NCBI GenBank assembly: GCA_964536805.1 | Contig: CAZHYQ010000008.1 | Span: 77,712 to 141,711 of the forward strand | Length of the DNA: 64,000 bases | Direction of reading: 5' to 3' | DNA from: Longilinea sp964536805 | GTDB taxonomy: Bacteria; Chloroflexota; Anaerolineae; Anaerolineales; Anaerolineaceae | In this document: positions 1-9,398 of the stretch, piece after piece | Numbering within the stretch: position 1 is the first letter of the stretch | Layout of the letters: each line of letters opens with the position of its first letter | Notes under the pieces: model-generated | What the model saw: the letters and a program-made list of their open reading frames with translations, nothing else | Databases searched by the model: none | What the model was told of the DNA's origin: nothing | Translations under genes and position numbers: made by a program

Positions 1-942
1 GATGAAACCAGCAGGATTCAAGGTGCCGGTCTTTCCACAACCATTGATGCTGACTTTGGCACCGCCAGCAACAGCAGCGTAAGTTTCGGTATTGCTGTTG
101 CTATAAGTTACCGTGATATCGATGGGGGAAGTGCCGACGTTTTGAACAGCATATACGCTCAGGTAGCTGGCGCCCGTATACTTGCAGAACGCCGAGGGCA
201 TGTACAAGTTGGTGCCAAATACCGTGGCGCCTTCAAAGCCATAGGCATTGTTCAAGTTCAGACCAAGTTCAAGGGAGGTCGCAATCACGCTGCCAGGAGT
301 GGATGTACCAGTCTTTACAGCAGTGACGCGCACAGAACCATTGAAGGATGCACCCAGGGATGCATTGGTGAAGGTGCCCATGTCGTAGTATTTTGCAGAA
401 CCCGATGGCAAGTTAGTCACAGTGACTGTGAATGGGGTGCCAGAAACAGGAATGAATTCAATACTCAGGTCAGCGCCAACAGTATCCACATTTTGAATCG
501 AGAAAACGCTGGTGAAACCAAAGGTGCTCTTCAATACCGTCGGGATGAGTACGGAGGCGGCGCCGCTGTCAAAACCATTGGTCAGGGGTCGAACCTTGAC
601 TGCACTGCTAGTAGGCGGAACCTGCACCAAGGTCGCAACCAATGGCTGGTCCGAGCTCATGACAGCCGATCCGGAGAAACCAGCCGAAACCTGGCTGACA
701 CTTCCAACAAATAAGGAAGATCCAGCAAAGGAGTTCAGGTCAGGCAGATCAATCGAGATCGGGGTGCCATCGGCTTCCGGGTAGAAGTTCAAGACGACCG
801 TGGCCGTGGCATTTCCGACATTTTGATAGGTGATCGAGGTGGTAAAATGGGTGCCGTACGCTGCAGCTTGCACGGGTGTGTAAATGCCAAGACCGGCAAA
901 TACCACAAGAAGCATTGTAATAATTGTTATTGCCTTTTTCAT
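1..942 (-). CDS. Secreted beta-rich repeat protein, C-terminus beyond window
   Basis: An open frame of 314 codons runs from ATG at 942 off the left edge, so the C-terminus is missing. GGAGGG at 950-955 is a good ribosome-binding site. The start MKKAITIITMLLVVFAGLG followed by VQAAA reads as a Sec signal peptide with an Ala-X-Ala-type cleavage site. The mature part is rich in Thr, Ser, Val and Gly and contains about three related segments of roughly 100 residues, each beginning with a strand ending in QNV (TYQNVG near residue 40, SIQNVD near 150, AVQNVG near 255). This suggests tandem beta-sandwich modules of a surface or extracellular protein. No catalytic motif is visible. It is divergent from the lipoprotein gene at 1062. 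I do not recognise the family; role in the cell envelope is inferred only from the signal peptide and composition. Confidence 0.8.
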   Translation of the reverse strand, partial: MKKAITIITMLLVVFAGLGIYTPVQAAAYGTHFTTSITYQNVGNATATVVLNFYPEADGTPISIDLPDLNSFAGSSLFVGSVSQVSAGFSGSAVMSSDQPLVATLVQVPPTSSAVKVRPLTNGFDSGAASVLIPTVLKSTFGFTSVFSIQNVDTVGADLSIEFIPVSGTPFTVTVTNLPSGSAKYYDMGTFTNASLGASFNGSVRVTAVKTGTSTPGSVIATSLELGLNLNNAYGFEGATVFGTNLYMPSAFCKYTGASYLSVYAVQNVGTSPIDITVTYSNSNTETYAAVAGGAKVSINGCGKTGTLNPAGFI

Positions 943-1061
943 AACACGTCCCTCCAATTTATTTTGAATGGGTCAATTGCCATCTGTATAAATTGTAGTA
1001 GAATTTCAACCATAAGCAATAATCCCTTTGGGTTAATCATATCAATACCATTCGAGGTAAG

Positions 1062-1508
1062 ATGAAACGCTTTCGATGCCAGTACTTTCTGTGGGTACTT
1101 CTGACTTTATCGCTTATCTTAAGTTCCTGCCAAACCAAGCCGACAGAAGTTTCAAATACGCCAGTTCCAACACCGAAAGCCGAGGAAGGCTTGTTGATGG
1201 GAATAGTGCAGAATCTAAAGGGAGAACCGCTGGAGGATATTCCGGTAAGGTTGGCGCGAATCTATCGGCAAGGGGAACAAGGTGCTTTCGTCCTTGATTT
1301 GTCTCATAGTCCCAGTTCAATCGCAACTACTGGGGGAAAATTTGTGGTCCTTGCCATCCCGCCCGCTGAGTATTTAGTTGTTGTTGGCAAACCTGAGGAT
1401 AATAACTACATTATTTACCAGGACAAGGATGGAAAACCAATTACCTATACCATAGAAGGCGGACAAACAATCGACATCGGTACCATTCAGGTGGATTTCA
1501 CGCCTTAA
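1062..1508 (+). CDS. Small lipoprotein with carboxypeptidase-regulatory-like domain
   Basis: 148 residues. The N-terminus has a basic start, a hydrophobic core and a lipobox LSSC at about residues 20-23, so it should be lipid-anchored outside the membrane. A short Pro/Thr linker (PTPKAE) leads to a compact beta domain with the pattern GxVxxxxGxPLxxIPVRL...GxFVxxxIPPxEYxV. This is typical of CarboxypepD_reg/SpaA-like transthyretin-fold modules, which are usually structural or carbohydrate-associated rather than catalytic. The gene converges on the glycosyltransferase at 1498-2652 with an 11-base 3' overlap and is divergent from the secreted repeat protein. Function unknown; the domain call rests on the glycine/proline spacing and strand pattern. 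Confidence 0.75.
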   Translation: MKRFRCQYFLWVLLTLSLILSSCQTKPTEVSNTPVPTPKAEEGLLMGIVQNLKGEPLEDIPVRLARIYRQGEQGAFVLDLSHSPSSIATTGGKFVVLAIPPAEYLVVVGKPEDNNYIIYQDKDGKPITYTIEGGQTIDIGTIQVDFTP

Positions 1509-2652
1509 TAAGTTTGCGATACAGTTCAATGTATTGATCGGTAACCCGCTCGATTGTAAAATTTTCAGCAATTTTCTTGCCGGCCAGCCGAAATTTATCT
1601 TGTTTCCCGGTATCCAGCATTGCGGTATGGATTGTCTCAGCCAAACCATTGACGTCGGCTGGAGGGGCCAACCATCCCGACTCGTCAGCAATGATTAATT
1701 CCTTGACCCCTGATACATTGGTCCCAATCACTGGAACTCCTGCAGCGAAACTCTCCAAAATAACCGATGGAAACCCTTCCCGCAGGGATGGAACTATCAC
1801 CAGATCAATTTGGTTTAGGAGCTCGATGACATCCGCCCTCTGTCCAAGGAAACGGACCGTGTCGTTTAGACCAAGGCTCTGAGCCAAATCTTCCAATTCG
1901 CGGCGAAGGTTGCCGTCCCCGATGACCCAAAGTTGCAAACGGTCCTGCATTTCTTGAAGCTGTTTGACCGCCTGAATAAGGTAACGTTGACCTTTTTCTT
2001 CGCTTAAGCGGCCAATGACAGCAATCACTTTTTCGCCATGTTTGTGCAACGGCTTTAATTCGCTTCCATAATTTAACGGTTCACTTGCCGGAATGGCATT
2101 GTGGATACAGACCGGATTTCGGTGAAACAATCTGGCCCCATAAGTTGATGCCAGATGGGTAGTGATCTCCGTTGAAACCCCTACCTCACAATCTACCAGG
2201 ATCGGAAAAAGCCATTGAGAGAATAAATCTTCTCCCAGCTTACCGTACCATCCTTGCTCCCATTCCTGAGTGACATGAGTGGTCCGGACAACCGCTTTTG
2301 TCAATCCGCATATTCGTAAATCAATCGATGAGAGAGTTCCTAATTGAAAATGGGAGTGGCTAAGATCCAGCGGATGGCCATGCACCATTTTTTCCACTGC
2401 ACGAATGCCAGTAAGGTAATTTCTGATATTGCGATGTCCCATCCATTCAGTCGCCGTAAAGCAATGGATTCCTTGCTCAGATAATACTGATTTCCATTTT
2501 TGTTCTGCGGGGGTACCAGTGCCAAAAAAGGCGCAAAGCAAAACATCGATGCCCCTGCTTTTCAAAGAAATCGATAAGTCAGCGGCAAAACGCTCTGCCC
2601 CACCGTGAAGATTGCCAATATCAAGCCCTTTTACAATTTGAAGAACGCGCAA
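1498..2652 (-). CDS. Glycosyltransferase family 4 (GT-B fold)
   Basis: 384 residues, usual length for GT4 enzymes. The N-terminal MRVLQIVKGLDIGNLHGGAERF contains the glycine-rich acceptor-side loop of family 4. The C-terminal half has VIGRLSEEKGQ, the donor-domain start, and the E-x7-E region SLREGFPSVILESFAAGVP that contacts the nucleotide-sugar. It should transfer a sugar from an NDP- or UDP-donor to a lipid-linked glycan on the cytoplasmic face. It is the last gene of a minus-strand polysaccharide operon, 12 bases after the pyruvyl transferase. Donor and acceptor cannot be read from the sequence. Confidence 0.9.
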   Translation of the reverse strand: MRVLQIVKGLDIGNLHGGAERFAADLSISLKSRGIDVLLCAFFGTGTPAEQKWKSVLSEQGIHCFTATEWMGHRNIRNYLTGIRAVEKMVHGHPLDLSHSHFQLGTLSSIDLRICGLTKAVVRTTHVTQEWEQGWYGKLGEDLFSQWLFPILVDCEVGVSTEITTHLASTYGARLFHRNPVCIHNAIPASEPLNYGSELKPLHKHGEKVIAVIGRLSEEKGQRYLIQAVKQLQEMQDRLQLWVIGDGNLRRELEDLAQSLGLNDTVRFLGQRADVIELLNQIDLVIVPSLREGFPSVILESFAAGVPVIGTNVSGVKELIIADESGWLAPPADVNGLAETIHTAMLDTGKQDKFRLAGKKIAENFTIERVTDQYIELYRKLIKA

Positions 2653-2664
2653 GGGTTTGTCTCC

Positions 2665-3939
2665 TCAGATTTTTTCACAAGCTTGTCTTATGAGGTCAGG
2701 TGTGTTTGCAATTTCTGTTTTGATTGCGGGAAGCTTCTGAGCGATCAGTAGACGGCGTTCCTCGTTTTCTTGTAAAGCAGTGTAAACATAGTCTAAAATA
2801 TTGGATTGGTTTACCTGATCAAGTTCCAAAACCCAATCCTGCAACTCCAGCCATTCCATAAGCCCGCGGGTTTTTTGCAGGTAGCCGATATACAAGACCG
2901 GAACCCCCATGCCCAAGGAAAAAATGCCGGAATGCATTCGAGTCGCGATAACAAGTTTCATCCGGCCATAACAGGCTTTTAGCAAGGCTGGGGGTAAAAC
3001 TTCATCGACATGGACAATTTGATCGCAAGAACCTGTGATTTTTTGCATCAACTTGGATGCAGCTACCCGATCATCATCCAGAGGGGTAGGTCCAGTGACT
3101 TGATTAAAAATGAATACCCGGCGATTTTTTTGGCTGCAAAATTCTACCAAAAAACCGCTGAGCGCCTGATAATAACGATCCATGACTTCTTGGTTTACCC
3201 AGCGTCCCTGCCAGGGGATCAGTGTCAAGCCGATTGATGTATCGCTTTCAGAGTAACCAAACCTGGAAAGAACTCCCATCGCTTCGGAGGGTAAAGCAGG
3301 TTCATACTCAAAAGTCGGATCTGGTGAAAAATGCACTTTTTCATCCGGCAAACCGATCGATTTTGCCAGTCTCAGGGATTCTGCATCCCGCAAGAGAATT
3401 AAAAATGCCTCTTTATAAGCATTTTGCAATAACATCTTTTCCCAATTCCACCTCAACGGGCCAATGGATTGAGGCATGACCATGAAGGGTTTTCCGAAGA
3501 AATGTGCCAGTCCGACCGACCAGGTCTTTACCGGAAATGGCCAGCCATACCGGCCGGTTGAATAAAAAAGTGTGCTCGAAACGGAAGCGACAACATCCGC
3601 TGTTTCATACGCAATGAATACCTCCCGCCATTCTTGAGGAATTCCACGTTTTAATCCGCGCCGATACAAACGGGCATATTGCATTCCTAACGCCGTATGG
3701 AGCAACTGCTGCCAAAAAGATCGCTCCTGGCGGATTCCGATCGCATGCCATGCAGACCGGACAACGTTAAAATCAGTTGGGTGGTGAAAATAGGTTTCCT
3801 CGGGCCAATTGACGGCAACTGAGATCTTTGGGCTATCAAACGCTTGTTTTAGGTGGCGAATATTCATTTCCAACAATGCGCGGTCGCCATTGTTTAAAGA
3901 TGAATGATAGCTCGTTATCAGTGCTGAATTGACCTTCAT
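2665..3939 (-). CDS. Polysaccharide pyruvyl transferase family protein
   Basis: 424 residues. The opening SYHSSLNNGDRALLEMNIRHL and the later MPQSIGP, RDAESLRLAKSIGLP, and VIATRMHSGIFSLGMGVPVLYIGY segments are characteristic of the WcaK/AmsJ/CsaB pyruvyl transferase superfamily. These enzymes add a ketal-linked pyruvate from phosphoenolpyruvate to a sugar residue, giving acidic exopolysaccharide or S-layer-anchoring glycan. The conserved RMH-G late in the protein is the expected PEP-contact region. It lies between the flippase (165 bases upstream) and a GT4 gene. That upstream gap is AT-rich and may hold its own promoter, but no confident -35/-10 pair is seen. In Gram-positive-like bacteria, such pyruvylation anchors S-layer proteins through SLH domains; that role here is inference. 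Confidence 0.85.
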   Translation of the reverse strand: MKVNSALITSYHSSLNNGDRALLEMNIRHLKQAFDSPKISVAVNWPEETYFHHPTDFNVVRSAWHAIGIRQERSFWQQLLHTALGMQYARLYRRGLKRGIPQEWREVFIAYETADVVASVSSTLFYSTGRYGWPFPVKTWSVGLAHFFGKPFMVMPQSIGPLRWNWEKMLLQNAYKEAFLILLRDAESLRLAKSIGLPDEKVHFSPDPTFEYEPALPSEAMGVLSRFGYSESDTSIGLTLIPWQGRWVNQEVMDRYYQALSGFLVEFCSQKNRRVFIFNQVTGPTPLDDDRVAASKLMQKITGSCDQIVHVDEVLPPALLKACYGRMKLVIATRMHSGIFSLGMGVPVLYIGYLQKTRGLMEWLELQDWVLELDQVNQSNILDYVYTALQENEERRLLIAQKLPAIKTEIANTPDLIRQACEKI

Positions 3940-4103
3940 ACGTATATGACCTTTTCAAATAATAAAAGCGATGATCGCAAGGGAACGATTCGTTCTTAAA
4001 GACTTATTTTACATGTATTTTGCAGGTCACCCTTCAGGCTAATAAATGTGCTCAATTATAAGCTCAGGTTTCCAGCATCCAGTTGTAATAAATTGCACGT
4101 AAA

Positions 4104-5366
4104 CTACCTTAACGGGTCATTTTGAAGGAATCTTCCCTTCCGAATCCATTGACTCGTTTCCCATAGATAGCCTAGAACAATAATCAATTCACTAAATACA
4201 TATACCCACGCCACACCAGTCACCTGAAACAACGGGATGACATAAATATTTACAGCAATATTAAACACCGCGGCGATAATCTGATAAACCAGTCTTTTAT
4301 GCTGCCAACCAACTGATACCAGCACAACCGCGCAGGCGAAACTGATTGCTTTGAGAAACATGATCGGACTTAGGATGCTAAGGATTTGACCCGAGAAATG
4401 GAAATCGTCGCCCAGTAATAATTGAAGAATCCATTTCCCTGTGAGGCCAACAACAGCCCACATTGCCATGCCAAGGACAAAAAAACCAAGGAATAACTTC
4501 CTTAAGGACAGCCGAAAGTGATTTGCAGATTCCGCGAAAAGGCGCGTCATCATCGGCACCATCACTGTGAACATGGCATTCGGAATCACAAAGAGTGCGT
4601 GGATAATACCGGAAGCAGGCGAATAGAGGCCAACCGCGGTGGTTCCCGCCATCCATGCCAGAATCGTCACGTCGATGTTGGTGTAAATTAGAGACAGAAA
4701 CTCAGACAAACCAAAGGGAAGCGATTCGGTCAGGACTGTGCGAGTCGAGATCAGCTTGCCGGTTTGCCATTTTGGCCGGTGAAAATACGTGGCTGCTGCG
4801 AAACCCGCAAATGTGGCCACCGCCCGCGTCAACGCGAAAAGGACTGCCGAATTGACGCCAAAGAGATACAGCAGGAGCAAACCAAGCAGACGTCCGCCGC
4901 GCGAGAAAAGTACCAACCAGGTGATGGTTTTCATGCGGTGTTGAACGTTAAGGGCTTGAATTTCCGTTCCAAAACAAACATCGCTCCAGGTATCCAGCGA
5001 ACAGATCACCATTATTGGCAGGGTATACAAATCCGGCCGGATGAGCGGCGCCAGGATGATGAGAGCCAGTGACCAGAATACACCGATCGCTGCCTTAATT
5101 CGCAGAACTTTTCCGCTCAGAATGGTGACATCCGAATACAGCCCGGCTTTCCGCAGCAGCCAGGTATCCATGCCCAAATTCAAGAAAAAAGCCGAAATCC
5201 CGACCAGAGAATAGGCGCTGGTGAAAAATCCCAACTCCTTCGGACCCAGGATCCGCGCCAGAATGAGCACGTAAACCATCATGATGAATTGAGCGATGGT
5301 CGTGCTTCCGCCAAACAGAGCCAGGTTTTGAATCAGGGAGGTTTTTTTGGCATCCATTCGAAGCAT
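4104..5366 (-). CDS. Polysaccharide flippase (Wzx/MOP superfamily)
   Basis: 420 residues and about 12 predicted transmembrane segments, including the N-terminal signature LALFGGSTTIAQFIMMVYV followed by ARILGPKELGFFTSA, typical of Wzx/RfbX oligosaccharide flippases. It should move undecaprenyl-linked repeat units across the cytoplasmic membrane. ATG at 5366 and an in-frame ATG three codons later (5357) are both possible starts; AGAAAG lies a suitable distance before the first. It sits in the middle of the polysaccharide operon, 22 bases after the upstream GT4 gene. No Wzy-type polymerase is recognisable in this window, so assembly may be completed elsewhere or the product may be a short oligosaccharide. 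Confidence 0.88.
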   Translation of the reverse strand: MLRMDAKKTSLIQNLALFGGSTTIAQFIMMVYVLILARILGPKELGFFTSAYSLVGISAFFLNLGMDTWLLRKAGLYSDVTILSGKVLRIKAAIGVFWSLALIILAPLIRPDLYTLPIMVICSLDTWSDVCFGTEIQALNVQHRMKTITWLVLFSRGGRLLGLLLLYLFGVNSAVLFALTRAVATFAGFAAATYFHRPKWQTGKLISTRTVLTESLPFGLSEFLSLIYTNIDVTILAWMAGTTAVGLYSPASGIIHALFVIPNAMFTVMVPMMTRLFAESANHFRLSLRKLFLGFFVLGMAMWAVVGLTGKWILQLLLGDDFHFSGQILSILSPIMFLKAISFACAVVLVSVGWQHKRLVYQIIAAVFNIAVNIYVIPLFQVTGVAWVYVFSELIIVLGYLWETSQWIRKGRFLQNDPLR

Positions 5367-5388
5367 GTCGAATGTCTTTCTGCGGATC

Positions 5389-6609
5389 TTAGGGTTTTAC
5401 AAAAGTGGGTTTGGAGAAGATCCAATGGGACTTTTCAACAATTTTAGCCCATGAATAGTTTTCAACCCGGCCAGATGCAACCCGCGTTAATTCGGCTGTG
5501 TTGGATGGGTTTTGAAGCAACCGTATCAAACCTTCTGCCAGCGCTTCTTCATTTCCGGCTGCCACCAGGCAGGCGGCTGGCGGATTTCCTGCCAATTCCT
5601 TCCGGTCCCCCACATCGGCCGTTACAAAGGGCACGCCGCACGTCCAACTCTCAAACATTTTCAAAGGACAACGCCCGCGTGCAGCCTCGTCGTCGTATAC
5701 CGGATCAACGGACACGTCGCCGAGAACATAATAGAGTGATACTTGCTCCGGCAAAACTCTTCCGGTGAAAATGGTATCTCGCCCAATGCCCAATTCCCGC
5801 GCCATATCCTTGATGACATCCAAATCTTCGCCTGTACCGACCAGAAGCAAACTTGCCTCGGGGATGGCTTTTTGCACCATGGGAAATGCCCGCAACAAAA
5901 GATCCACCGGATGATTGGTCAGGCTCATGCTGCCAATAAAGGCAATTACCTTCCTGCCAGCCAGACCCAGAGTGGTACGCAATTGCTTTACCTCACCGGG
6001 GTCAGTGGTAGGGAAGCGCTGTGGATCGATGCCGTTTGGAATGTAAACCAGCTTGTCTGCGGGAATCCCCATTTTTCTCATGCGGTTTACATTGTAATGT
6101 GTGTTGCTGGTAATAAGCTGCGCCTTATGAGGTGCCAGGTTTTCAAACCAGGTGACAATTCTTTTTTGCCAATCCGCTTGAAAGCGGTTCGAACCGGTTT
6201 CAAGATCATCGCAATCCAGAATAATCCGGGTATGGGGATGGAATATTTTCGCAGCCCAGGCGGCGATGGTATTCATGGGGTGCGGTTTTCCGATCAACAC
6301 GACATCGGCCTGAGTCTTCAACGCCGCCAGGGTGAGGTTGATCGTTCCCACCAGTGCAACCCAGATTAATTGCCAGGGCGAAAAATAAGTCTTCCCCGCG
6401 TTGCTTTTCCTGACGTGCATCTGGGCAACATATTCAACCTTCACACCTGAGATGACGGTTTTTCGGGCAGGTAAATTCGCAAAATCGGAGTGCAAGGCAA
6501 AAATTTGAACCTCATGGCCAAGACGCGACAGTCCTTTTGCCCATGGGAAATAACGTCCCAATCCGGACGGGGAGGATAAATCCTGAGTTAATAAGAATGT
6601 AATTTTCAT
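5389..6609 (-). CDS. Glycosyltransferase family 4
   Basis: 406 residues with two Rossmann-like GT-B domains. The N-terminus has SSPSGLGRYFPWAKGLSRLGHEV, the family-4 start. The donor domain has VIAFIGSMSLTNHPVDLLLRAF, LLLVGTGEDL and the acidic-loop region GRCPLKMFESWTCGVPFV, in which the second glutamate of the E-x7-E motif is recognisable. It is expected to work at the cytoplasmic membrane face on a lipid-linked acceptor. It follows the next GT4 gene by 6 bases and precedes the flippase by 22, consistent with one transcript. Substrate unknown. Confidence 0.88.
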   Translation of the reverse strand: MKITFLLTQDLSSPSGLGRYFPWAKGLSRLGHEVQIFALHSDFANLPARKTVISGVKVEYVAQMHVRKSNAGKTYFSPWQLIWVALVGTINLTLAALKTQADVVLIGKPHPMNTIAAWAAKIFHPHTRIILDCDDLETGSNRFQADWQKRIVTWFENLAPHKAQLITSNTHYNVNRMRKMGIPADKLVYIPNGIDPQRFPTTDPGEVKQLRTTLGLAGRKVIAFIGSMSLTNHPVDLLLRAFPMVQKAIPEASLLLVGTGEDLDVIKDMARELGIGRDTIFTGRVLPEQVSLYYVLGDVSVDPVYDDEAARGRCPLKMFESWTCGVPFVTADVGDRKELAGNPPAACLVAAGNEEALAEGLIRLLQNPSNTAELTRVASGRVENYSWAKIVEKSHWIFSKPTFVKP

Positions 6610-6615
6610 AACAGG

Positions 6616-7734
6616 TCACTGACCAACCAGGTGTTCCAGCTTCTCGATGACCGCAACCCAGCTGGCCATTGAATTTACCGGTGAATTCTCCATCGGAGCA
6701 AGGCTCAAAGCCTGTTTCATGGCATCAACGATCGTTGCGGGATCTTCAGCTGAACACACGAATACCCGGCGGTTTATCCAGGGCTGCATCGAATCGTTGA
6801 CAACTACTGGCGTGACAACAATGGGCAGGCCAAAACCAAGCGCCATTTTCACCGCTGCGCTCTGGGTGGCATCGGTATAAGGTGCCGCGAAAACATCAGC
6901 CGCTGAAAAAATGACAGGCAGTTCCTCATTCGGGATATAGCGGTTATCGATCCATACCTGTCCTGTCAGGTGCAAACGGTCGATCTGCTCACGGTATTTT
7001 TGTACATCCTCCCAAAATTCGCCGGCGATGTAAAGACCAACCTGATTTCCTGCGGTGTGTAATTGCCCCATGGCTTCCAGCAACAGCGCCAATCCCTTAT
7101 AGGGTCTCACGATGCCAAAGAACAAAACCAATGGGGTATTTTCAGGCAATGCCAGTTTCCGGCGGGCAGTCCCCCGATCCATTTTTTGGACCGCGAACAT
7201 ATCATAAACCGGCAGCTCGATCAGATCAGGTTTGGCAGCCGGGATCAACTTTTGCAGCGCTTCCCGCTGTCCGCTGCTTTGCACCAGAAAAGCGTCCCCA
7301 TGCCGCAGTGCCATCTTTGCCAGAAACCGGTCCCACGGTCTGGCTTCGTGTGGAATGACGTTATGAATCAAATATCCTGTGCGGATTTGCTTCTTGTGGA
7401 GTGCCTGGCAAATGTACCCAAATGCAAAAGCCCAAAAGGTCGTCCACCATTGAAACAGAACTAGGTCAGGAGCATCCCTTTGGATGGTTGTGACCGTCTT
7501 GAGCCACGTCCATGGGTACAACGGATCCAGCAGATAATCCGCCGGAACCGTGAGCGGTTCCTGGGAGGGATCGCGGTCGCTCTGGCCGGGATACAGCCAA
7601 CCCGGGTACTGGCGTTTAAAGGATATGACCTTCACGTCATGTCCGGCTGCCAACAGACTCTTCGCCAGTTGGGTCGTATAATGCGCAATTCCGCCGCGAT
7701 AAGGATAAACCGGCCCGATCAGAACAATCTTCAT
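6616..7734 (-). CDS. Glycosyltransferase family 4
   Basis: 372 residues. The start MKIVLIGPVYPYRGGIAHYT is the typical GT4 opening with the GGIAHY acceptor loop. The C-terminal domain contains LVLFFGIVRPYKGLALLLEAM and the donor-site region VFAAPYTDATQSAAVKMALG. The start codon overlaps the stop of the upstream methyltransferase by 4 bases (ATGA), so translation is probably coupled. A role in building the same glycan as the neighbours follows from context; the specific linkage cannot be assigned. Confidence 0.88.
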   Translation of the reverse strand: MKIVLIGPVYPYRGGIAHYTTQLAKSLLAAGHDVKVISFKRQYPGWLYPGQSDRDPSQEPLTVPADYLLDPLYPWTWLKTVTTIQRDAPDLVLFQWWTTFWAFAFGYICQALHKKQIRTGYLIHNVIPHEARPWDRFLAKMALRHGDAFLVQSSGQREALQKLIPAAKPDLIELPVYDMFAVQKMDRGTARRKLALPENTPLVLFFGIVRPYKGLALLLEAMGQLHTAGNQVGLYIAGEFWEDVQKYREQIDRLHLTGQVWIDNRYIPNEELPVIFSAADVFAAPYTDATQSAAVKMALGFGLPIVVTPVVVNDSMQPWINRRVFVCSAEDPATIVDAMKQALSLAPMENSPVNSMASWVAVIEKLEHLVGQ

Positions 7735-8303
7735 CCGGCCCTCTGGAATACCGCCACCTGGTTCATGCCGGCCATGAACGGCCGATACTCGATCAACTTA
7801 AACTCAACTTCCATAAACAATTGCTCGAGCGAACCCCGACCGTAAAAGCCCTTATGGTCATCCTTTGCTTCGCGGGAAAAAAACCCCATTCCCCCACCAA
7901 GGGAATGGACCTTTCCGCCCAACGGGGTGGGCGTAGTCAGAACAACCTTTCCAGCAAGTCTTAGCAGTTCCGGTAAAGAGGAAACCAACCGTTCTGGTCG
8001 GGCGAGATGCTCCAGAACGGCAATCATCAAGATCGTATCAAATTTACGCTGGGTTGGAATCGACTCGCTGTCAAGATCCAATGACAGAAAAATGTAACCC
8101 GGATATTGTTTTTTCAACCACTGCACAACCGTGGGATTGTGGTCAATTCCCATATAGTTATTAGGATTGGGCGAGAATGTCCGTACCACGCTGCCGTATC
8201 CACAACCAATGTCCAGCACGTCCCCGAGAATATAGCCCCGAACTTCGTTCATTCTGAGGCGTTCCAGATATTGTGAAACGCGCAGGCTCATCGTCTTATT
8301 CAT
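7731..8303 (-). CDS. Class I SAM-dependent methyltransferase
   Basis: 190 residues, a single Rossmann methyltransferase domain. Motif I is DVLDIGCGYGSVVRTF (about residues 29-44), followed by YMGIDHNP as the acidic residue that binds the ribose of SAM, and FDTILMIAVLEHLARPE as the post-I/motif IV region typical of Methyltransf_11/23 proteins. It overlaps both flanking genes by a few bases (8 with the GT2 gene, 4 with the GT4 gene). In this operon it most likely methylates a sugar or a lipid carrier, or terminates chain growth; the substrate is not readable from sequence. Confidence 0.88.
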   Translation of the reverse strand: MNKTMSLRVSQYLERLRMNEVRGYILGDVLDIGCGYGSVVRTFSPNPNNYMGIDHNPTVVQWLKKQYPGYIFLSLDLDSESIPTQRKFDTILMIAVLEHLARPERLVSSLPELLRLAGKVVLTTPTPLGGKVHSLGGGMGFFSREAKDDHKGFYGRGSLEQLFMEVEFKLIEYRPFMAGMNQVAVFQRAG

Positions 8304-9249
8304 CCAACTTCTGGGAGATGGATGAATCCTTAAGCCGGAAAAGAATCTCTTCCAACATCTTGCGATTCTTGCTGATCAAATCGGCCAGCAGCCCGATCAG
8401 CCAGGTCTGGAAGCCGCTGATCAGCAATACCGCCGAAACAATGATCGATTGGACGTGCCCGCCGCCCTGCCCCTGGAAGTAGAATACCAGGAAACGGATC
8501 AACAGCGCTGCGCCTAGCAGAAAAAGCAGCGACCCGACGTAGGTGAAAACGCGCAACGGGCGGTACATAGTGTAGGATCGTATGATGGTCACGCTGGAAT
8601 TGAGCATGTAATCGCGCACACCGTGCATTAAGCGCGACGGCCGGTGCGGCGGATTGGTGGTCACAGGCACCGAAATCACCTTGGCGTGCAGGTTGCCGGC
8701 CTGGATGAGCGTCTCGAGGGTATATGAGTATTCGCTCAGTACCAGCGTACGCATGGCCATGAGGCGGGTCATGGCGCGAAACCCGCTGGTGGCGTCCGGG
8801 ATATCCAACCCGGCGGCGCGTGAAACCACCCGGCTGCCCCAGGCCTGCAGGCGCTGTTTCAGCGGCGAAAACCACTCGTTGGTCAGCACGCCGCGGTCGC
8901 CGACCACCAGTTCGGCCTCGCCCTTCAGAATCGGAGCCACCAGTTTGGGGATGTCGCCCGCCTCGTATTGATTATCGGCGTCGGTGTTGACGATCAGGTC
9001 GGCGCCAAGGCGCAGGCAGGCATCCAGGCCAGCCGCGAAGGCCAACGCCAGCCCGCTGTGATGCGCCAGGGCGATAACATGATCGGCTCCAGCAGCGCGC
9101 GCAGCATCAGCGGTTCCATCCGTGCTGCCATCATCGATCACCAGCACTTCCACCTGGTCAACCCCGTCCAACTGGCGCGGCAGCAGGCCCAGCATGTGCG
9201 GCAGGGTTTCAGCTTCGTTGAAACAGGGTACCTGAATGATCAGTTTCAT
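8296..9249 (-). CDS. Glycosyltransferase family 2, DPM1/GtrB-like with two C-terminal TM helices
   Basis: 317 residues. The GT-A domain has the GT2 opening PCFNEAETLPHMLGLLP, then VLVIDDGSTDGTADAA (first donor-binding aspartate) and NTDADNQYEAGDIPKLV (DxD-like metal site). After about residue 230 two long hydrophobic helices follow, the layout of polyprenyl-phosphate mannosyl/glucosyl transferases. It is the first gene of the minus-strand operon, so it may load a sugar onto undecaprenyl phosphate. Upstream lies a 149-base divergent region shared with the lipoprotein gene at 9399. Confidence 0.88.
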   Translation of the reverse strand: MKLIIQVPCFNEAETLPHMLGLLPRQLDGVDQVEVLVIDDGSTDGTADAARAAGADHVIALAHHSGLALAFAAGLDACLRLGADLIVNTDADNQYEAGDIPKLVAPILKGEAELVVGDRGVLTNEWFSPLKQRLQAWGSRVVSRAAGLDIPDATSGFRAMTRLMAMRTLVLSEYSYTLETLIQAGNLHAKVISVPVTTNPPHRPSRLMHGVRDYMLNSSVTIIRSYTMYRPLRVFTYVGSLLFLLGAALLIRFLVFYFQGQGGGHVQSIIVSAVLLISGFQTWLIGLLADLISKNRKMLEEILFRLKDSSISQKLDE

Positions 9250-9398
9250 GAAAAAGTTGGATCAAAAAGGGATCAGGCGGCGTCTTAACAAAGTCACCGA
9301 CCCGGTTAGTATACCACGTAGACCCCAATCGCTTTTCTTTCCGGATATGGGAAATCGGATTGTACTCACTGGAGGGACATCCTAAAAGGAGAAATTGA

